In this document: positions 58,211-64,000 of the stretch, in pieces
Position numbering within the stretch: the first letter of the stretch is position 1
Layout: every line of letters starts with the position of its first letter
The notes under the pieces: generated by a model
What the model saw: the letters and a program-made list of their open reading frames with translations, nothing else
Told to the model about the DNA's origin: nothing
Databases searched by the model: none
DNA from: Cymbidium sinense
Taxonomy: Eukaryota; Streptophyta; Magnoliopsida; Asparagales; Orchidaceae
Direction: 5' to 3'
NCBI GenBank assembly: GCA_021442155.1
Contig: JAKCPB010000363.1
Span: forward strand, 1 to 64,000
DNA length: 64,000 nt
Program-made: the position numbers and the translations under genes

Positions 58211-58660
58211 ATTATGCTTTTGAAAAGATGATTTTTTGATTTTGATTGAAAAAAATCCTACATGTAATAATTATGAAAATTGTTAGATGAGGTTAAGCTA
58301 AATGAAATTTTTTTGTGCAAAGATTTTATTATGTGCATTTTGAAAAGTGCTTTTGAAAAAGATTTTTATGAAGGATTTATTTTTCTTTATTTTTTGCAAT
58401 GAACCTTTCTTTACCATAGAAATGGCAAGGAGGAAGTCTTTAATTTTTTCTTTTATTAAATTTTTATTTTCACTTATTGGGGAACCCAATAGGGGTTTTA
58501 AGACCTACACGGAGTGAGGTCTTGAAGCCTAAAGGATGTTGGCTAGCTTAGCTTAAGAATGAAATAAACTAAGTGCCAAACAAAAAAGAAGGATAGTCTC
58601 GAATTCATATAAAATACAAATCTACTATCGATACTTGAAGATAATGATCATTTACCAAAG
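58211..58660 (-). other. element leader next to the 5' LTR, nothing recognised
   Basis: AT-rich untranslated sequence between the hairpin array and the primer-binding region; TTTTGAAAA spacers fade out near 58340. Confidence 0.35.
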
Positions 58661-58695
58661 ATGGAGAGAACCATCCCAGTAGTCGAGAAAATCTA
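58661..58695 (-). promoter_or_regulatory. degenerate primer-binding site region
   Basis: On the minus strand the LTR ends ...TTCACCA, followed by TAGATTTTCTCGACTACTGG and GATGG. The CGACT-x-CTGGG core resembles the site complementary to arginine tRNA used by Ogre-type elements (from memory: TGGCGACTC-x2-CTGGGGA), with several differences. Its position directly beside the 5' LTR supports the call. Confidence 0.4.
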
Positions 58696-61600
58696 TGGTG
58701 AATTTTTATTCTCATCTTCATCTCTTTGATGAATAAATGAAAAAGAATAAAACTCTTGTTGGACACCACGTAGATCCGCAGATGTTCTTATTAGGGTGAT
58801 CTGGTATGACATTGAGGAATGATGTACTATCTCGAGAGACAAAAGTCACCATCCTACAATGGACCTAATCACCTTAATAAGGACTCTTAAGGACTATGGG
58901 TCTTCATATGTACCCGAGATTCTTCCCTACTTTACATGAAAAGTAAAAGTAGGGTTTATTTTAAATTGGGTTTGTTAAGTTTCTATGGAGGCAAGCCTCA
59001 TAGTTAATTACATCTTAAGGAATGAGATTCTTAAGAATACTCTCGATTAAGGTAAATGATCATTGTATCCAAAGATTTCAAAGATATGACTATCAATCAA
59101 TTGGTTTATTTTTTGGAAGATCAAGTGGGATTGATCAAGAGGAGGGAGTTATTATCAAAAATAAGGAGATAAGTAGGGATGCTTGAAACTAGGAAGTAAG
59201 CATCCCAAACTATCCTATGGTTGGGCTTTATATTTTTAAAATTTGAAGAATTTATTATTTGAGTTGAATTTTTTATTAGAAATCTAGGACTTACAATTCC
59301 ATGATACAAGATCATGAAAATGCTAAGAGGTGAGGATTTATGCTTGTAGCCCACAAAGGAAATCGACCTCATCTAAATCTAGGAGCTTTGAGGGGCCAAA
59401 GCATGACCTAAATCTAAGGCAAAAATGGGTGTATGGTTTACCTCCATAAGAGAGGATAAACCACCCGACTATTTGACTTACAACCACCTAGGGGTGGCAA
59501 CTAACTCCTCCTATAATTTTAAATACATGTAGGCAAGTCTTATGCTTTTGCAAGATAGCTAAGTATTATTTATTTAGAAAGAAGCTAAGTCCTTAAACTC
59601 ACTAAGAGACTAGATCATGTAGGGCATGATTAATGACTTAAATCTAATGCAAATTTTGTTATTTTTATTTTCATTTTGGACAATTCATTTGACATAGCTA
59701 TGAGATTCATATGCCTAATGCATGAGAAATTGGTTATGGGCCAAAATCAGCAAGAGAAGGAGGTGTTTCCACCATGGCTCTCAAAGGTCAAGCCATGTTC
59801 TACGGAAAAGGTGGAAGCCCTCCATCAAGAGTGAAACAAGATGCTTTTATGCATGATGTGAAAATATACAACATCTAGCTAAGGGGTTGCTAATTCTTTT
59901 ATCTTGATTTATAACCTAGGCTTTAGGTGAGGTTATGAGTTATTGATTTTTAATTTTGAGTTAATTAATTGGATAGAAAATTTATTTTTTCCCAGGATCC
60001 TAATGGCATCAAGGCCATTCATCAAAGTAAAGAAAAAACTACGAAAAATATGCCATCTTAATGCACAAGCTAAACAAACATCAAACAATTTATAAAGCTA
60101 GCAAAAAAGAATAAAAGGCCTTTGTGGTGGGGCTCCACCACACAAACCTGAAAAAAAATTAGGTAGCTGAGCTCTACCCTTATACAACCCAGATAACAAA
60201 TGCATTAATTACAATCAAAATGAATTCATATTATGGGGGTCTTCATTCTTCATTCTCTTTTCTTCTTTCTTCATTTTTCTTTCTTGCTTTTGGTTGGTTT
60301 GGATGTAGTTTTCTCCAAGGATTCACATGGTTCATAAGAGATCTTATGACCAATGTTCATCCTAATCCCCATAACATTCATTCCAAATCCTAATTGCAAA
60401 ATTACATGAAAATGGGAAAAGTAAATCTAACTAAACACGCAAAATAGAGATTAGCTAAATAAATCACAATGCATGTATGATAAATTGGACTTAGCACCCC
60501 ACACATGGGTAACCAAGTCCACCTGGCCTTTTGGATTATGCTTAGGGGTATAAGCAACCTACATAGCAAAAGCATTTATTATTTTTATTACAACACCCTT
60601 AAGCACAATCCCCTGTAGAAGATAATGATTAGACTAAGATTGTCCTACCATTTAGTCTACATACATCATCCATACTAAAATATTACATCATAAAATAAAA
60701 TCAAACATCAAACCATGCACCGCCCTAACATAGGACTAGAAATGGTGACTTATCCTAATGTGTGTGCCATTTAAGGCTTGTGTGGTATGTCTTAGCTAGG
60801 CTTTAAGGTTAAGATTTTCTAAGTATGAAAGGGTTCAACTCAGAGGGTGGTTTCATTTAAGTGATTTAGTTGATTTGTTAATTTTATTTGATGATTTGAT
60901 TTGGTTTGAATGAACCTACACTTAATTACTAAGTGTTGTAAAGAGAGGAAAAGAGAAGAGAACTTCTCTTTCCTCCCTACCTTAAGTAATTTCTAAGGTA
61001 GATTCATTAGTGATTTTTATTTTGTGAATGTTTTTTTATGTGTTTTAATTAATCCTAAGTGTATATTTTCTCTAAATAAACCTATTCAATAAGAAAGGCA
61101 TTTTAAGATTAATTAAAGTGAATTACTATCACAAAACACACAATACTTTATTTCTTTCCAACAAGTGTATCATGCATATGAATAAATCCTAAGCATATCT
61201 ATACATACAAATGTAAATATTTAGCACACTTTAATGATGAATGCTAAGGGATGTTGCTTAAGAAAATTTGGATGCTTCATGATGCATGATTTTGTTAAGT
61301 AGAAAAGAGGGATTCTTTTATCCATTAATCAAATGCACATTTACATGTATGAAAGACATAAGTGAGTACGGTGCCATTATTTTCTACACCAAGGGTATAA
61401 GGTACAAGACCTCTTAGAATTTAAAGTCCTCCCGGGGATGTCGGACTAATATACCACTTTTCTTAAATACATGTGCATGTACAAAAGCAAATGAATGGAT
61501 GAAGAATCATGCAAAAGATTTATGATTGTTTGTTTGATTTGTTGGTTGTTTAATTTATATGTGAAATATGAAGATCCTTCTTAATTTATGACATGGGAAT

Positions 61601-64000
61601 GCATAGGGATAAATTTAAGCAAGTGTTATGTTCTTTTCAAAGGAACTATACAGTTTGCAAATCCTATACAAACCATGTGAAGAAAAGAGAAGAAAATCAC
61701 ATAACACATTTTAAGCTATATTCACATGCAAGCTTATAAATACATATAAGTAGTACATTCATTTATAATCTTTGATTTATAAGTTTTGAAAATAATTTTT
61801 GATTTAATAGTGATAATAGCTATCCATATTCTTACTTTAGCCAAAATATGCAATTTGACATAAAGGAAACATTTCATTTATTTTGATTTTTCAAAAGATA
61901 TGAATGCATGATTTCATATGAACACAATTTAGCATGCTTATAAATAAATAAAGTGATGTAAGCATGTAACTTCATTCACCCTAATTAATTCTAAAGACAA
62001 TCTATGAAATAAGATCATTTAAAGTGAATCAAAATTGTTTAAAGATTTTTATTTTGTTTGAATTTGATTTGATTTAATTTAGAATGTGAAAAGGTTTGTT
62101 GGTCCTAACCCATCTCCCACATGTGTGAATTGATTTAGTTTAATTTGTAACCATTAGATTGATTTTATGTTTTGTTTAGGTTAAGGTGTAAATTAATTCA
62201 TTAATTACCCTTACCTACACTTTAACATAATTAAACTAACAATTATGAGCCAACATATGATATGCAACCACATTGAATTAAATCAGCAATGCACCTAAGA
62301 AAGAAAGGGCCTAATGCATTGGCTCACAATTATTGATTAATTAAGCTAAAGGGTTTAATTAAGTACTTTCATAACCTTCCAACACATGTGAGTTGGATAT
62401 GATTTTCTTAAATCAACCTTAGGCTTTTGAACACTTAATGATCTACATAATAAGAGATTGATTAAGTTCAGATTGATTTTGGAAGTTTGATTAAGCTAAT
62501 TAAAAAAATCATTAGTGGATTAATCCTTAATTAGGTTTGGATTAAGAAAGAAGGGGTTTAGGAATAACTTGGGAAAATATCCCAAAATCATTCCATATAC
62601 CTCTATTCACTTAGAAATGTTTAATTTATCTTTTAATGATTAAATTACTATTCACATGTTAATTACTCTTAATTACATTAAGAGTGATTAGGGATTCATT
62701 AATGATTTCCCTAATTAACTCATTAATAAATTCCAAAAAAATTATGGGAGGCAATAGTCATCCCACTAAACATACGAGAAGTTTGGAATTAATTAATGAA
62801 GTCATTAAAGAGTAATTAGGGTTATTAAGTTTCTAAATAAACCTTATTAAGAAAAATTCATTATTCAAAATCAATTAGAAACAATTTTATATTATTCCTC
62901 ACTAAATTATCTTTAAAATGAGCCCTCATTTATATTTTTCTGATTTTTCTACATTTAATTATGAATATTTGAAGTTTCAATGATTATTAGGTAATTAAAA
63001 CTTAATTAACTAATCCCATGCCCATTTGCGATGTGTGCACGCTTTCACGTGGCATGGCGGATTGGTTATTTAAGTTGTCAAATCATATGCATCAGGCGGT
63101 CTACACTTTCTTCTTGGGCCAGATCAAATATTGGGATTAATCCTAGTTTCAAGGGTAAAATCACTAGATGTCGGATTCATTGCATCCAAACACGGGATGG
63201 ATGGTCCATGATTCATCCACCTTGTGGGAGGCAGATGTCCATCCTCCAAGGCTTGATCTAAGCTCACTTGAGCTTGAATTGAGCTAGGATTCAACCCACA
63301 CCATTAAGAGGTGTGGGGAAGAATATCCAATGGTCAAATTTGATTGGGATGATAACTCCCTTCACAAAAGACCAAAGAAATTTCTCCTAAGCTGGTTTGA
63401 GCATACCTCCGGAGGCTATCACCGTGCTTCTAAATGTTGAGGTAGCTTCATCAGTGAGATGAAGCCTATTGAAGGTTTGAAGGCTTGAGATGAAGTGGAT
63501 CTTCCTATTGATAGCTCCCTTCAATGGCTTTGGCTGATTGAACTCCTCCTTCCCATGGCTTGGATGCTTGGGATTTGATTGGGTGAGCTCAATTGGGTCC
63601 TCGATGGTGCTTGCAAGAGGAATTTAACTTATGGAGAAGGATAAGTTGGAAATCTCCTCACCTCCCTATTTTTGAAGGAAAGAGAAGAGAATAGAAGGGC
63701 TTGGGAAATGGTTGAGAGAACTTGGGAGCTTCCTGAGTTCCTTCAATCAATGTGCAAGTGATCTCAAATGAATTGGAATGAAAGGGAGTATAACTCCCCT
63801 TACTTGAATTGGATGGCCATGGGCTTACATGCCATTTTGATCAACTTGGTTTGATTGAATGAGTTTATTAGGTTGTTAGGAGTGCCATGTGGTTTGGTTT
63901 TGGCAGGGGAGTGTAGCGGAGGAGTTGCCCATGTGTTAAATGAGGATGTGAGGGATTATATGTGGAGAATATCCATTGGGTGGGTTTGGTTGACCCAAAC
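58696..64000 (-). repeat. long terminal repeat, 5' LTR of the minus-strand element, truncated by window end
   Basis: Starts TGGTGAATTTTTATTC and aligns with 38534-43894 over its entire visible 5305 bp in the same orientation, with point differences and many small deletions. The short open frame at 63031-63261 has no counterpart of intact length in the other copy and is not a gene. The right end and target duplication lie outside the window. Confidence 0.88.

Larger units (their letters stand above)
38534..64000 (-). mobile_element. giant Ty3/gypsy retrotransposon, Tat lineage (Ogre-like), decayed, cut by window end
   Basis: Two direct repeats longer than 5.3 kb (38534-43894 and 58696-64000) bracket a minus-strand polyprotein remnant whose order, right to left, is gag, protease region, RT, RNase H, a second RNase H-like region, integrase. 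That order, the very long LTRs and the W-x-MYFDGA motif between RNase H and integrase fit the Tat/Ogre lineage. The element spans more than 25 kb. All coding parts carry stops and frameshifts, so it is non-autonomous now. The LTRs differ by about 14 substitutions in about 285 bases compared by eye near 41000 and 61130, so insertion is not recent. Confidence 0.85.

Noticed and set aside
1..64000. tRNA, rRNA or other structural RNA genes
   Set aside because: No stretch with the conserved box motifs or clover-leaf arrangement was noticed; a covariance scan was not possible.

Overview
This window comes from a plant nuclear genome, most likely a flowering plant. It is AT-rich, its single recognisable gene has GT-AG introns, and almost everything else is transposable-element DNA in various stages of decay. 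I see no rRNA, tRNA, CRISPR array or bacterial-type operon. The species cannot be fixed from the sequence; very long, transposon-filled introns are known from several plant lineages.

The gene (about 2.2-22.2 kb, + strand) is the 3' end of a HUB1/HUB2 (BRE1-like) RING E3 ligase, the enzyme family that mono-ubiquitinates histone H2B. Three closely spaced exons (2212-2349, 2421-2623, 2701-2859) encode the C-terminal coiled coil and the first two zinc ligands of the RING. The last exon (22033-22164) encodes the remaining ligands and the conserved C-terminus. Between them is an intron of about 19.2 kb, cut through the RING codons at phase 0. The third exon carries a small indel that breaks the frame, so this copy is either a pseudogene or contains a sequence error.

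The giant intron holds an old sense-oriented Ty3/gypsy (Tat-like) element with reverse transcriptase and RNase H remnants at 13.4-14.8 kb, between two diverged direct repeats (4.5-7.4 and 16.1-18.0 kb). It also holds two clear MITEs (7.6-8.0 kb with TTA duplications; 15.2-15.8 kb with TTGTGAA flanks) and a GC-rich pogo/Tigger-type DDE transposon on the minus strand (18.7-21.1 kb). That transposon has a spliceable intron and a probable nested solo LTR.

From 22.9 to 38.5 kb the DNA is AT-rich or composed of retrotransposon fragments. These include a probable copia LTR (23.8-24.5 kb), a two-copy tandem duplication (27.7-28.2 kb), and two LTR-like blocks of one family lying in inverted orientation (29.0-32.8 and 35.6-38.0 kb), each with a TATAAATA box. 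Between the blocks are a gag fragment and a 71-bp minisatellite.

From 38.5 kb to the window end lies one very large, decayed Tat-lineage (Ogre-like) Ty3/gypsy element on the minus strand. Its LTRs are longer than 5.3 kb (38534 to at least 43894; 58696 to beyond 64000), and gag, protease-region, RT, RNase H and integrase remnants run right to left between 54.9 and 48.6 kb.

The least expected signal is at 56.49-58.21 kb, between the primer-binding end and gag of this element. It is an array of about 20 hairpins spaced roughly 65-75 bp, with a near-constant 10-nt loop (AATTTGGGTA on the + strand) and stems whose two arms change together. A second family of short hairpins with co-varying stems recurs inside the inverted LTR blocks. 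This suggests that RNA (or single-stranded DNA) structure is maintained in the long untranslated parts of these retrotransposons.
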